From the NCBI RefSeq assembly GCF_014652235.1, contig NZ_BMYK01000006.1:186001-250000 (forward strand): DNA of 64,000 nucleotides. Reading direction: 5' to 3'. The notes under the pieces were generated by a model that searched no databases, had not been told where the DNA came from, and saw only the letters and a program-made list of their open reading frames with translations. Shown in pieces: positions 41,496 to 48,993 of this stretch. The stretch comes from Pseudorhodoferax aquiterrae. Lineage in GTDB: Bacteria; Pseudomonadota; Gammaproteobacteria; Burkholderiales; Burkholderiaceae_C. Positions within the stretch are counted from its first letter, which is position 1. Every line of letters begins with the position of its first letter. Both the position numbers and the translations under genes were made by a program.

Positions 41496-42032
41496 TCAGT
41501 AGTTGTTGTTGTTGCCGCCACGGCCGCCGCCGCGCGGGCCGGAGCCGTAGGGGCTGCGGAAACCGCCGTCGCCACCACCGCCGCCGCTGCGGCCACCACC
41601 GCCGTAGCTGTCGCCACCGCGGCCACCGCCACCGTAGCTGTCGCCACCACGGCCGCCACCGCCGTAGCCGCCGCCACCGCTGCGGCCACCGCCGTAGCCG
41701 CCGCCACCACCACCGTAGCCGCCACCACCGCCACCGCCGTAGCCGCCGCCGCCGCCGTAGCCGCCGCTGCGCGGGGGACGCGCTTCCATGGGGCGTGCTT
41801 CGTTGACGACACAGCTGCGGCCGCCCAGCGACTGACCGTTCATGCCGTTGATGGCGGCCTGTGCTTCCGCGTCAGAGCTCATTTCGACGAAGCCGAAACC
41901 CTTGGAACGGCCGGTGTCGCGCTCCATCATGACCTTGGCGCTGGTCACGGTGCCGAATTGGCTGAAGGACTGCTCCAGGTCGCTGTCGCGAACCGAGTAA
42001 GGCAGGTTGCCAACGTACAGTTTGTTGCCCAT
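41496..42032 (-). CDS. RRM RNA-binding protein with Gly-rich tail
   Basis: The product has 178 residues. One RNA-recognition motif occupies residues 3-80, with RNP2 LYVGNL and RNP1 KGFGFVEM. The tail is about 90 residues of Gly/Tyr/Arg repeats (GGYGGGG, GGDSYGGGG) ending in GGNNNNY. Cyanobacterial and betaproteobacterial relatives are cold-induced RNA chaperones. The tail resembles low-complexity RGG/YGG domains that can drive condensate formation. A 216-base leader separates it from the paralogous gene upstream. The DNA repeats in the tail reflect codon repetition. Confidence 0.92.
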   Translation of the reverse strand: MGNKLYVGNLPYSVRDSDLEQSFSQFGTVTSAKVMMERDTGRSKGFGFVEMSSDAEAQAAINGMNGQSLGGRSCVVNEARPMEARPPRSGGYGGGGGYGGGGGGGYGGGGGGYGGGRSGGGGYGGGGRGGDSYGGGGRGGDSYGGGGRSGGGGGDGGFRSPYGSGPRGGGRGGNNNNY

Positions 42033-42194
42033 TGAAGGGACTCCTCAAAAACACAAAGAAAAAGCGATGGAGTCCCGAAAACGCAATCTGCAGAACTCAA
42101 GGACGCGGAACTGGCCGACACCGCAAGCCGCATGTACGCAGGGCACACGCTCTACCATCATATGCCTTCAGATCGGAAAGAAACACCAATCACG

Positions 42195-42206
42195 TGAAAA
42201 TTTTCA
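42195..42206. promoter_or_regulatory. Palindrome in leader/promoter of RRM gene
   Basis: TGAAAATTTTCA is a perfect 12-bp palindrome, extended by ACG on both sides, in an AT-rich promoter-like stretch between the two RRM genes. A direct repeat of CACCAATC flanks it (42184-42191 and 42217-42224). It is a candidate operator for the Gly-rich RRM gene. Confidence 0.4.
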
Positions 42207-42248
42207 ACGTGAAAAGCACCAATCCGTGGTGAGAACCCCGAAACCGTC

Positions 42249-42548
42249 TCAGTAGCGGCTGCGTTCGCCGCCAAAGCCACCGCTGCGCGGCGGGCGGGGC
42301 TCCAGCGGGCGCGCTTCATTGACCACCAGGGCCCGGCCGCCGACGCTCTGGCCGTGCAGGCCTTCGATGGCTGCCTGGGCTTCTGCTGCGCTCGACATCT
42401 CGACGAAACCGAAGCCCTTGGAGCGACCGGTGTCGCGCTCCATCATGACCTTGGCGCTGGCGATGTTGCCGAACGGGCTGAATGCCTGGTGCATGTCGTC
42501 GTCGCGGAAGGAATAGGGCAGGTTGCCCACATACAGTCTGTTGCCCAC
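42249..42548 (-). CDS. RRM RNA-binding protein, short form
   Basis: A 99-residue paralogue of the neighbouring RRM protein. The RRM domain (LYVGNLPYSF, KGFGFVEMSS) is about 80% identical to it by eye, but the Gly-rich tail is reduced to RSGGFGGERSRY. The start is GTG at 42548 with AAGGAGT ahead of it, equivalent to the ATG of the paralogue. Tandem duplication with tail loss (or gain) is the simplest history. It probably acts in RNA folding or decay; no target is visible. Confidence 0.9.
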   Translation of the reverse strand: MGNRLYVGNLPYSFRDDDMHQAFSPFGNIASAKVMMERDTGRSKGFGFVEMSSAAEAQAAIEGLHGQSVGGRALVVNEARPLEPRPPRSGGFGGERSRY

Positions 42549-42660
42549 GCAGGACTCCTTGGAAATCGAATCTCGAAACGCACGCGATGGGGGAGCCGCC
42601 CGCTGACCGAACTGACCGAACACCGCAACTGCATGCGCCTCGCAGGCGCATGAATTGACC

Positions 42661-42695
42661 ATTATGCGAGCACTTGTTCGGTTTGCGAACGAGTG
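42661..42695 (-). promoter_or_regulatory. Promoter with overlapping inverted repeat
   Basis: Leftward -10 CATAAT (42661-42666) and a 17-base spacer to TTCGCA form a weak promoter for the short RRM gene. A 10-bp inverted repeat, CACTTGTTCG / CGAACGAGTG (one mismatch; 42671-42680 and 42686-42695), covers the spacer and -35, so a regulator could bind here. A hairpin TGCGCC/GGCGCA at 42634-42650 follows in the leader. Confidence 0.4.
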
Positions 42696-42759
42696 TGGCT
42701 AGGGATAAACGCGAATACTGAAACGGGCCCCTGGTCGGCCCGAGGCTACAATCGCGCCC

Positions 42760-42914
42760 GTCTTGGGGGAGTAGCCAACCTTCGCTTCGCGCGAGAGGGG
42801 TTTGCGTCAACAGACTTGTTCGTGCCGCGCCTGCGGCCGACATGGCGCAAACGAACCACCGACGGCGGGCCTGCAACGGGCCAGCGACCACGGGGTTTCA
42901 GCGAGACCTTTGAC
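42760..42914 (+). promoter_or_regulatory. yybP-ykoY (Mn2+) riboswitch
   Basis: The conserved elements occur in order: GGGGAGTAG at 42766-42774, GTCAACAGAC at 42806-42815, and GCGAGACCTTTGAC at 42901-42914. The first and last come together in the closing helix and Mn2+ pocket of the aptamer. A TACAAT -10 element at 42747-42752 would place the transcript start just upstream. The class senses Mn2+ and controls exporters; the gene 70 bases downstream is a UPF0016-type Mn2+ exporter, which agrees. No T-run terminator follows, so control of translation is more likely. Confidence 0.88.
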
Positions 42915-42982
42915 TGCGCAGCTTCTCGTGCCGGGAAAGCTGTCGTCAGTCATTGGTGTCGCATCCCGGCCGGAGTGTTTTC

Positions 42983-43546
42983 TTGGAAGCCTTTCTGATC
43001 TCCACCGGCATCGTCGCGCTCGCCGAAATGGGCGACAAGACGCAGTTGCTGGCCCTGCTGCTGGCCGCGCGGTTCCGCAAGCCCTGGCCCATCGTCGCCG
43101 GCATCCTGGTGGCCACGCTGGCCAACCACGCCGCGGCAGGCGCCGTCGGCGCCTGGATCCAGTCCATGGTCAGCCCATCCACCCTGCGCATCGTCCTGGG
43201 TGTGTCCTTCCTGGCCATGGCCGTCTGGATGCTGATCCCCGACAAGATCGACGACGACGCGGGCGACAAGGCGCCGCGCCTGGGCGTGTTCGGCACCACG
43301 GTGGTCCTGTTCTTCCTGGCCGAGATCGGCGACAAGACGCAGATCGCCACCGTCATGCTGGCCGCGCGCTACGAGGCCGCGCTGGCCTGGGTGGTCGCCG
43401 GCACCACGCTGGGCATGATGCTCGCCAACGCGCCGGCCGTCTGGCTGGGCGACAAGCTGGTGCGGCGCGTGCCGGTGCGCGCGGTGCACCTGGTCTCTGC
43501 CGTGATCTTCCTGGTGCTGGGCCTCATCGCGCTGCTCGGCGCCTGA
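42983..43546 (+). CDS. mneA: UPF0016/TMEM165-family manganese exporter
   Basis: A 187-residue inner-membrane protein of about six helices. It has the two signature motifs EMGDKTQ (about residue 15) and EIGDKTQ (about 115) of the inverted-repeat GDT1/TMEM165/MneA family. Bacterial members export Mn2+; plant and animal members move Mn2+ or Ca2+. The start is TTG at 42983, chosen because GGAG lies 7 bases ahead and the protein then begins with the family's EAFLISTGIVALAE. Expression should rise with Mn2+ via the riboswitch upstream. Confidence 0.9.
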   Translation: MEAFLISTGIVALAEMGDKTQLLALLLAARFRKPWPIVAGILVATLANHAAAGAVGAWIQSMVSPSTLRIVLGVSFLAMAVWMLIPDKIDDDAGDKAPRLGVFGTTVVLFFLAEIGDKTQIATVMLAARYEAALAWVVAGTTLGMMLANAPAVWLGDKLVRRVPVRAVHLVSAVIFLVLGLIALLGA

Positions 43547-43554
43547 CCCATGGC

Positions 43555-43600
43555 GGGGCGCCATGCCCTGCCGGCGTGCGCCGCCGCCCCGATTCGGCGC
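43555..43600. terminator. Terminator-like inverted repeat between convergent genes
   Basis: GGGGCGCC and GGCGCCCC form a perfect 8-bp stem around a 30-base loop between the Mn exporter and flavin reductase genes. There is no T-run, so termination efficiency is uncertain. Confidence 0.45.
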
Positions 43601-43613
43601 CCCGTCTCTGCCA

Positions 43614-44165
43614 TCAGGCGGGCAGCGGCGCCAGCCGCCGGTACTGGCGTTCCGTGTAGTAGAGGCCGCCCTGCGCCGAGGCCCCGTGCGCGACGGCCAG
43701 CACCTCGCAGAACAGCACATCGTGCGTGCCCATGCCCAGGCTGTGCGCGATGCGGCAATCGAAGGCCACGCGCGCGTCTGCCAGCACCGGCGCACCGGTG
43801 GCCAGCTGCGCCCAGTCGGCCGCCGCACGCCGCGTGTCCATCGGCGTCTTGCCTCCGAAGAGGGCCGACAAGGCCTGGTGGTCGGCCTCCAGTGTGTTCA
43901 CGCACAGCACGCCGTTGCCGGTGACGGCGGCGTGGGCCGACGAGTCGCGCCGCAGGCACACCAGCAGCGTCGGCGGATCGTCGGTGACGCTGCAGACGGC
44001 CGAGGCCGCGAAGCCGGCCCAGCCCTGCGGACCATCGCTGGTCACCAGGTGCACGGCACCGCCCATGCGGGCCATGCCGTCGCGGAAGTCCCGGGCATTC
44101 AAAGGTGAGCTTTCGGGCGCCGGGCTGCAGGAGGCCGGCAAGGTGGTTTCGGAGGTCATGCGCAT
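43614..44165 (-). CDS. Flavin reductase (HpaC/RutF-like)
   Basis: A 183-residue member of the split-barrel flavin reductase family, which reduces free FMN or FAD with NAD(P)H for two-component monooxygenases. Family segments are ARDFRDGMARMGGAVHLVTS, GFAASAVCSVTDDPPTLLVCL (flavin-binding) and HDVLFCEV near the end. It stands divergent from the ABC/monooxygenase operon, 148 bases away, and most likely feeds FMNH2 to the NtaA-type monooxygenase at 46719. The start may be 44165 or 44159; neither has a strong ribosome-binding site. Confidence 0.88.
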   Translation of the reverse strand: MRMTSETTLPASCSPAPESSPLNARDFRDGMARMGGAVHLVTSDGPQGWAGFAASAVCSVTDDPPTLLVCLRRDSSAHAAVTGNGVLCVNTLEADHQALSALFGGKTPMDTRRAAADWAQLATGAPVLADARVAFDCRIAHSLGMGTHDVLFCEVLAVAHGASAQGGLYYTERQYRRLAPLPA

Positions 44166-44254
44166 GGTGTGGCTTCGAGAAATATCCAGATTCGAGCAAT
44201 TTGCATACCCATCTGTGGGACGCGTGTCCGAGAAGTGGAACTTTGGTGTGCACG

Positions 44255-44269
44255 TGGCATGGCTGTTGC
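44255..44269 (+). promoter_or_regulatory. Sigma-54 promoter before ABC importer operon
   Basis: TGGCATG-GCTG-TTGC followed by TTTT matches the -24/-12 consensus (TGGCAC-N5-TTGC), with GG and GC exactly 10 bases apart. It lies 45 bases ahead of the ATPase gene start. A nearly identical element occurs at 54476. Confidence 0.75.
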
Positions 44270-44313
44270 TTTTCTCGGGGCATGAAGCCACGTCACACCT
44301 TCGGAGCAGCGCG

Positions 44314-45138
44314 ATGAGCGGGCCGATTTCCACCCCTGCGGGCCCCCTGCTCGAGATGCGCAACATCCACAAGACCTTCGGGCCGGTGCAGGCCGTGGCC
44401 GGCCTGGACGTGGCGATCGCGCCAGGCGAACTGGTCACCGTGGTCGGCCCCAGCGGTTGCGGCAAGAGCACGCTGTTCAACATGGTGGCCGGCCTGGACG
44501 AGCCCGATGCCGGCGGCGTGCTGCGCTTCGAGGACCGCTCGGTGCACGCGCACGAGCTGCTGGGCCGCGTGTCCTTCATGCCGCAGCGCGACCTGCTGCT
44601 GCCCTGGCGCACCGTGATCGACAACGCCATCCTGGCCATCGAGATCGAAGGCATGCCACGTGCCGAGGCCCGCGCACTGGCGCTGCGCATGCTGCCGGAG
44701 TTCGGCCTGGCCGGTTTCGAGAACCAGTACCCGCACCAGCTCTCCGGCGGCATGCGTCAGCGCGTGGCGCTGATGCGCACCTTTATGTTCAAGCGCGACC
44801 TGATGCTGCTGGACGAGCCCTTCGGCGCGCTCGACGCACTCACGCGCACCATGATGCAGCGCTGGCTGCTGGACGTGTGGCAGCAGCACAAGCGCACCAT
44901 CCTTTTCATCACGCACGACGTGGACGAGGCCCTGTTCCTGGGCGACCGCGTGCTGGCCATGACGGCGCGGCCCGGCCGCATCAAGCTCGAGCTGAAGGTC
45001 GACCTGCCGCGCCCGCGCAAGCCCGAGCTGCTGACCGACCCCGCATTCATCCGCCAAAAGCGCATCCTGCTCGACGCCATCGAGGAGGAAAGCATGAAGT
45101 CCTTCCAGGCGACGGCAGCGCGCCCCGCCCACGCCTGA
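44314..45138 (+). CDS. ABC transporter ATP-binding protein (SsuB/TauB type)
   Basis: A 274-residue ATPase of the nitrate/sulfonate/taurine/pyrimidine importer class. Walker A GPSGCGKST is near residue 47, the Q-loop is in FMPQRD, the signature is LSGGMRQR near 145 and Walker B is LMLLDEPFGALD. FITHDVDEALFLGDRV ends the core. It forms the energising subunit with the two permeases that follow and the NMT1-like binding protein encoded at 48993 in the opposite operon. A sigma-54-type promoter lies just upstream. Confidence 0.93.
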   Translation: MSGPISTPAGPLLEMRNIHKTFGPVQAVAGLDVAIAPGELVTVVGPSGCGKSTLFNMVAGLDEPDAGGVLRFEDRSVHAHELLGRVSFMPQRDLLLPWRTVIDNAILAIEIEGMPRAEARALALRMLPEFGLAGFENQYPHQLSGGMRQRVALMRTFMFKRDLMLLDEPFGALDALTRTMMQRWLLDVWQQHKRTILFITHDVDEALFLGDRVLAMTARPGRIKLELKVDLPRPRKPELLTDPAFIRQKRILLDAIEEESMKSFQATAARPAHA

Positions 45139-45145
45139 GCCCGCG

Positions 45146-45976
45146 ATGTCCAGCCCCCCCCTCTCCGCACCTGCGGGCATGACCGTCGCACGCGCCGCCA
45201 GCGCGCCGCCGCGCCCCGCCACGAACGGCGCCTTGCGCCGCGCGGCGCGCGTGGCGCTGGCCCTGCTCGCGGTCGGCATCGTCTGGGAAGCGGCCGTCGT
45301 GCTGCTGTCGGTCCAACCGCACTACCTGCCGCGCCTGAGCCTCGTGCTGCAGGCCATCGTCGCCACGCCCGACGCGTACTGGAGCGGCTTCGTGCGCACG
45401 CTGAGCGAGGCACTGATGGGCTTTTCGGCCGGCGCCGTGTTCGGCATCGGCATCGGTGTCCTGTTCTACCGTGCGCCGGTGCTGCGCGACATGGTGTTCC
45501 CGCTGTTCATCGTGTCGCAGACGATTCCGGTCATCGCCTTCGGTGCCCTGGTCGTGCTCTGGTTCGGCAACACCATGCTGGCCAAGGCCATCATCGCGTT
45601 CTACGTGACCTTCTTCCCGGTCACGGTCAACACGCTGGTCGGCCTGCGTTCGGTGGACCCACGCCAGGTGGATCTGATGCGCAGCTTCGGCGCCACCCGC
45701 GGCCAGCTCATGCGCCAGCTGCAGTTCCCGACCGCGCTGCCGCAGATCTTCGTGGCCTTGCGCCTGGGCGCCTCGCTGAGCCTGGTCGGCGCCATCGTCG
45801 GCGAGTGGTTCGGCGACACCACGGGCCTCGGGGTGCTGCTGCTGCAGGCGATGTTCAACGAGAACGCGGTGGGCCTGTGGGCCGCGCTGCTGTGCTGCGC
45901 GCTGCTGGGCACGCTGTTCTACGGCGTGGTGGCCTTCATTGAACGCCGCCTCGTGTTCTGGGGAGCCGAGCAATGA
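45146..45976 (+). CDS. ABC transporter permease (SsuC/TauC type), first copy
   Basis: A 276-residue membrane protein with about six helices after a cytoplasmic Ala/Pro-rich N-terminus. The EAA loop contacting the ATPase is visible as DLMRSFGATRGQLMRQLQFPTALP. It shares the BPD_transp_1 fold with the next gene, so the channel is probably a heterodimer. It starts 7 bases after the ATPase gene and overlaps the second permease by 4 bases (ATGA). Confidence 0.92.
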   Translation: MSSPPLSAPAGMTVARAASAPPRPATNGALRRAARVALALLAVGIVWEAAVVLLSVQPHYLPRLSLVLQAIVATPDAYWSGFVRTLSEALMGFSAGAVFGIGIGVLFYRAPVLRDMVFPLFIVSQTIPVIAFGALVVLWFGNTMLAKAIIAFYVTFFPVTVNTLVGLRSVDPRQVDLMRSFGATRGQLMRQLQFPTALPQIFVALRLGASLSLVGAIVGEWFGDTTGLGVLLLQAMFNENAVGLWAALLCCALLGTLFYGVVAFIERRLVFWGAEQ

Positions 45977-46722
45977 GGCCGATGGTTCCGCTCGCCGCGC
46001 AACGCGGCATCCTGGGCGCCGTGCTGCTGGTCGCGTTGTGGGAGGGCGTGGCGCGCGGCTTCCAGCTGCCGGCGTACACGCTGCCGGCCATCAGCCAGAT
46101 CTTCGGTTCGATCTGGGACATGCGCACGGTGCTGACGCGCGCCGCCGGCGTCACCGTCACCGAGGCCCTGGTCGGCTACGCGCTGGGCGCGCTGATCGGC
46201 ATCGGCGGCGCCATCTGGGTCACCATGGTGCCGCGCGTGCGCGGTGCCGTGCTGCCGGCTGCCACGGCCTTCAACTCCGTGCCCGTGATCGCCTGGTCGC
46301 CACTCGTGCTGCTGTGGTTCGGCATGGGCATGTCGTCCAAGTACGTCATGGTGGCGCTGGCCATCGCGTTCACGCTGTTCCTGTCCACGCTGTCGGGCCT
46401 GGACCGCGTGGACCGCCGCAGCGTGGACCTCATGCGCAGCTTCGGCGCCAGCCGCCTGGCCATCCTGTGGCGGCTGCGGCTGCCTACGGCGCTGCCGCTC
46501 ATGTTCGCGGGCCTGCGCGTGGCCACCGCGCGCAGCGTGCTGATCGCCGTGGTCACCGAGATGCTGGGTGCGCAGGCCGGGCTGGGCCTCTTGATCTACC
46601 AGGCCGTGGTGCAGGTGGACTTCGTGCAGGTCTGGGCCGCGGTCTTCGTGGCATCGGCCGCCAGCCTGCTCTTCTTCGGCATCGTGAGCTTCATCGAACG
46701 CAGGACGGTTTTCTGGAAATGA
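45973..46722 (+). CDS. ABC transporter permease (SsuC/TauC type), second copy
   Basis: A 249-residue paralogue of the preceding permease with the same topology and EAA loop (DLMRSFGASRLAILWRLRLPTA). It is coupled to both neighbours by 4-base overlaps. Two distinct permeases are common in thiamine-precursor/pyrimidine-type importers, whereas classic taurine and sulfonate systems use one. This argues mildly for a heterocycle substrate. Confidence 0.92.
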   Translation: MRPMVPLAAQRGILGAVLLVALWEGVARGFQLPAYTLPAISQIFGSIWDMRTVLTRAAGVTVTEALVGYALGALIGIGGAIWVTMVPRVRGAVLPAATAFNSVPVIAWSPLVLLWFGMGMSSKYVMVALAIAFTLFLSTLSGLDRVDRRSVDLMRSFGASRLAILWRLRLPTALPLMFAGLRVATARSVLIAVVTEMLGAQAGLGLLIYQAVVQVDFVQVWAAVFVASAASLLFFGIVSFIERRTVFWK

Positions 46723-48020
46723 CACGACGACAGATGCATCTCGGCCTGTTCCTGCTGGGAACGGGCAGCCACACCGCCGGCTGGCGCATGCCGGGCGCGG
46801 TCGACAGCTTCCAGGACTTCGCCGCCATCCAGAAGATCGGGCAGACCGCGGAACGCGGCTGCTTCGACCTGATCTTCATGGGCGACAACCTGTACGCCGA
46901 CCCCAAGGCCCATCCGTCGTACACGCTGCGGCTGGAGCCGCTGACCATGCTGTCGGCGCTGGCCATGTCCACGCGCCACATCGGGCTGGGGGCCACGGTG
47001 TCCACGACCTACAGCGACCCTTACACCGTGGCGCGCATGTTCGCCTCGCTCGACCACATCAGCGGCGGCCGTGCGGCGTGGAACGCGGTCACCACCTCGC
47101 ACGCGGGCACCGCCGCCAACTTCGGCAAGGTCCACCCGGACCATGCGCGCCGCTACGAGATGGCCGGCGAGTTCGTCGACGTGGTCAAGGGCCTGTGGGA
47201 CGGCTGGACCGACGAGGCCATCGTGGCCGACCGCGCGAGCGGCCTGTACATCGACCCGGCGCAGGTGCGCGCGCTGAACCACGATGGTGCCTTCTTCAAG
47301 GTGCAGGGCCCGCTGAACATCGGCCGCACGCCGCAGGGCCGGCCCGTGGTGCTGCAGGCCGGCGGCTCCGCGCCCGGCCTGGACCTGGCCGCACGCACGG
47401 CCGACGTCGTGTTCTCCGTGGTGCAGGACTTCGACGAGGCGCGCGCCGCCTATGCATCGCTCAAGGACCGCCTGCCGCGCTTCGGCCGCACGGCCAGCGA
47501 GGTGATGGTGCTGCCCGGCGTGATGCCGGTGGTCGGCCGCACCGACCGCGAGGCGCGCGACAAGCTCAATGCGCTGCAGGAATTCATCGGCAGCGGCAGT
47601 GCGCTGGCCGTGCTGTCCGAACGCTTCGGCCACGACTTCTCGGCGTACGACCTCGACGGCCCGGTGCCCGAGCTCGCCCTGCCCGACACCTACCACGCGT
47701 TCACGCGCGTGCTGCTGTCCAAGGCGCGGCGCGACAACATGAGCCTGCGCGACCTCTACAGCCTGACGGCGGCCGCGCGCGGCCACTGGGTGCTGTGCGG
47801 TTCGCCCGAAACCATCGCCGACACCTTGCAGCAGTGGTTCGAGGGCGGCGCGGCCGATGGCTTCAACGTGATGCCTCCGTACTTCCACGAAGGTTTCGAC
47901 GACTTCGTCGACCTGGTGGTGCCGGTGCTGCAGGAGCGCGGGCTGTTCCGCCGTGCGTACGAGGGCGACACGCTGCGCGCGCTGCTGGGCCTGCGCCGCC
48001 CGACCTTGCAGGCGGCCTGA
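46719..48020 (+). CDS. FMNH2-dependent monooxygenase, NtaA/SnaA/DszA family
   Basis: A 433-residue luciferase-like monooxygenase. The start HLGLFLLGTGSHTAGWR and the AERGCFDLIFMGDN and ISGGRAAWNAVTTS segments are diagnostic of the nitrilotriacetate/EDTA/dibenzothiophene-sulfone subgroup, which oxidises C-N or C-S bonds using O2 and FMNH2 from a separate reductase. The divergent flavin reductase is the obvious partner. Being in the importer operon (4-base overlap with the permease gene), it probably makes the first attack on the imported compound. A convergent terminator follows. Confidence 0.9.
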   Translation: MTRRQMHLGLFLLGTGSHTAGWRMPGAVDSFQDFAAIQKIGQTAERGCFDLIFMGDNLYADPKAHPSYTLRLEPLTMLSALAMSTRHIGLGATVSTTYSDPYTVARMFASLDHISGGRAAWNAVTTSHAGTAANFGKVHPDHARRYEMAGEFVDVVKGLWDGWTDEAIVADRASGLYIDPAQVRALNHDGAFFKVQGPLNIGRTPQGRPVVLQAGGSAPGLDLAARTADVVFSVVQDFDEARAAYASLKDRLPRFGRTASEVMVLPGVMPVVGRTDREARDKLNALQEFIGSGSALAVLSERFGHDFSAYDLDGPVPELALPDTYHAFTRVLLSKARRDNMSLRDLYSLTAAARGHWVLCGSPETIADTLQQWFEGGAADGFNVMPPYFHEGFDDFVDLVVPVLQERGLFRRAYEGDTLRALLGLRRPTLQAA

Positions 48021-48032
48021 ACCGAAGAGAAG

Positions 48033-48054
48033 GCGACCGCAGCCCGGCGGTCGC
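48033..48054. terminator. Convergent terminator-like hairpin
   Basis: GCGACCGC / GCGGTCGC, a perfect 8-bp stem with a 6-base loop, lies between the monooxygenase and cupin genes that run toward each other. It has no T-run. Confidence 0.55.
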
Positions 48055-48060
48055 GTGGTG

Positions 48061-48993
48061 TCAGACCGGCGCGAAGCCCATGGTGCGCGCCCGGTAGTGA
48101 AACTGCCCGTCCTGCACGATCAGGAACAGGGCCCGCCGCGTGGCAGCGCCGTTGTGGTGCGAATGCGGTGCGCCGGGCGGCGTGACCATGGTGGTCCAGC
48201 GCTCCCAGCCAATGCGTTCGCCACCCACCATGGAGTGGCAGTCCTCCCCGTCCACGATCAGCGTGATGGCGGCCGAGTTGTGCCGGTGCGCGGCCTGGCT
48301 CTCGCCGGGCGGCAGCGTGTTGAGCGACAGCGTCATCGTGCGGTGGATGTTGTGGCTGGCCTCGAGGCCCTCGGACGAGAAGATCAGCGCGCGGCCCGAG
48401 GTGTCGGGCTCGGGCTCGGCCGCGTACACCAGCGCGAGCTGGCGCGCGATCTCGGCCGCCGGGTAGTGCACCACGCCCTCGTCGGTCGCGCGCGCCGCGA
48501 GGCCCCCTTCGGCCAGCATCGGCTCGTCGGTCACGACCCACAGCGTCGCACCCTCGGGGCCGGCGGTGTGGCGCAGATCGCGCGTGCCGGGCACATGGAA
48601 CACGTCGCCGGCCGACCAGGCCAGCAGCGCGCAAGCGCCCTCCTGTGTGCAGCCGCTGCCGGCGATCACGTACCAGATGGCGCCCGTGGCCACGAAGTGC
48701 GAAGCCAGCGTCTCGCCCGGCGCGATGTGCGCATAGCGCGCCAGCATCAGCGGCGTGGTGGCAGGGTTGCCGCTGCCCATGGCCTGCGATTGGTCGCAGG
48801 GCTGCCAGCCGGTGGGCGCCTGCGGATCCATGGCGCGCCGCGCCTCGGCCGCGAAGCTGTGCGCGGGCACGGGCGGCAACCGGATGTTGAAGGCGTTGGC
48901 CGAGTTGAAGAAGCGCGCGCGCGCCTGCGCCGCATCGGCCGGCGCGGCGTGGCGTTGCGGCCCCATGGCCGCCATGCGCATGGCGGCCGGCAT
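48061..48993 (-). CDS. Double-cupin protein
   Basis: A 310-residue protein with two cupin domains. The first is seen around RYAHIAPGETLASHFVA and GDVFHVPG. The second is around LNTLPPGESQAAHRHNSAA, which has the HxH metal-binding motif and a later H in PPGAPHSHHN. The arrangement recalls gentisate/salicylate-type ring-cleaving dioxygenases, but the length is somewhat short and the first cupin lacks a clear HxH, so isomerase or storage roles are possible. The start at 48993 overlaps the binding-protein stop (TGATG); internal Mets at 48966-48981 are alternatives. It is the last gene of the leftward operon. Confidence 0.7.
   Translation of the reverse strand: MPAAMRMAAMGPQRHAAPADAAQARARFFNSANAFNIRLPPVPAHSFAAEARRAMDPQAPTGWQPCDQSQAMGSGNPATTPLMLARYAHIAPGETLASHFVATGAIWYVIAGSGCTQEGACALLAWSAGDVFHVPGTRDLRHTAGPEGATLWVVTDEPMLAEGGLAARATDEGVVHYPAAEIARQLALVYAAEPEPDTSGRALIFSSEGLEASHNIHRTMTLSLNTLPPGESQAAHRHNSAAITLIVDGEDCHSMVGGERIGWERWTTMVTPPGAPHSHHNGAATRRALFLIVQDGQFHYRARTMGFAPV

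Noticed and set aside
41520-41770. Short regularly repeated DNA units that could suggest a CRISPR or minisatellite
   Set aside because: They are codon repeats encoding the Gly/Tyr-rich tail of the RRM protein; there are no unique spacers between constant repeats.
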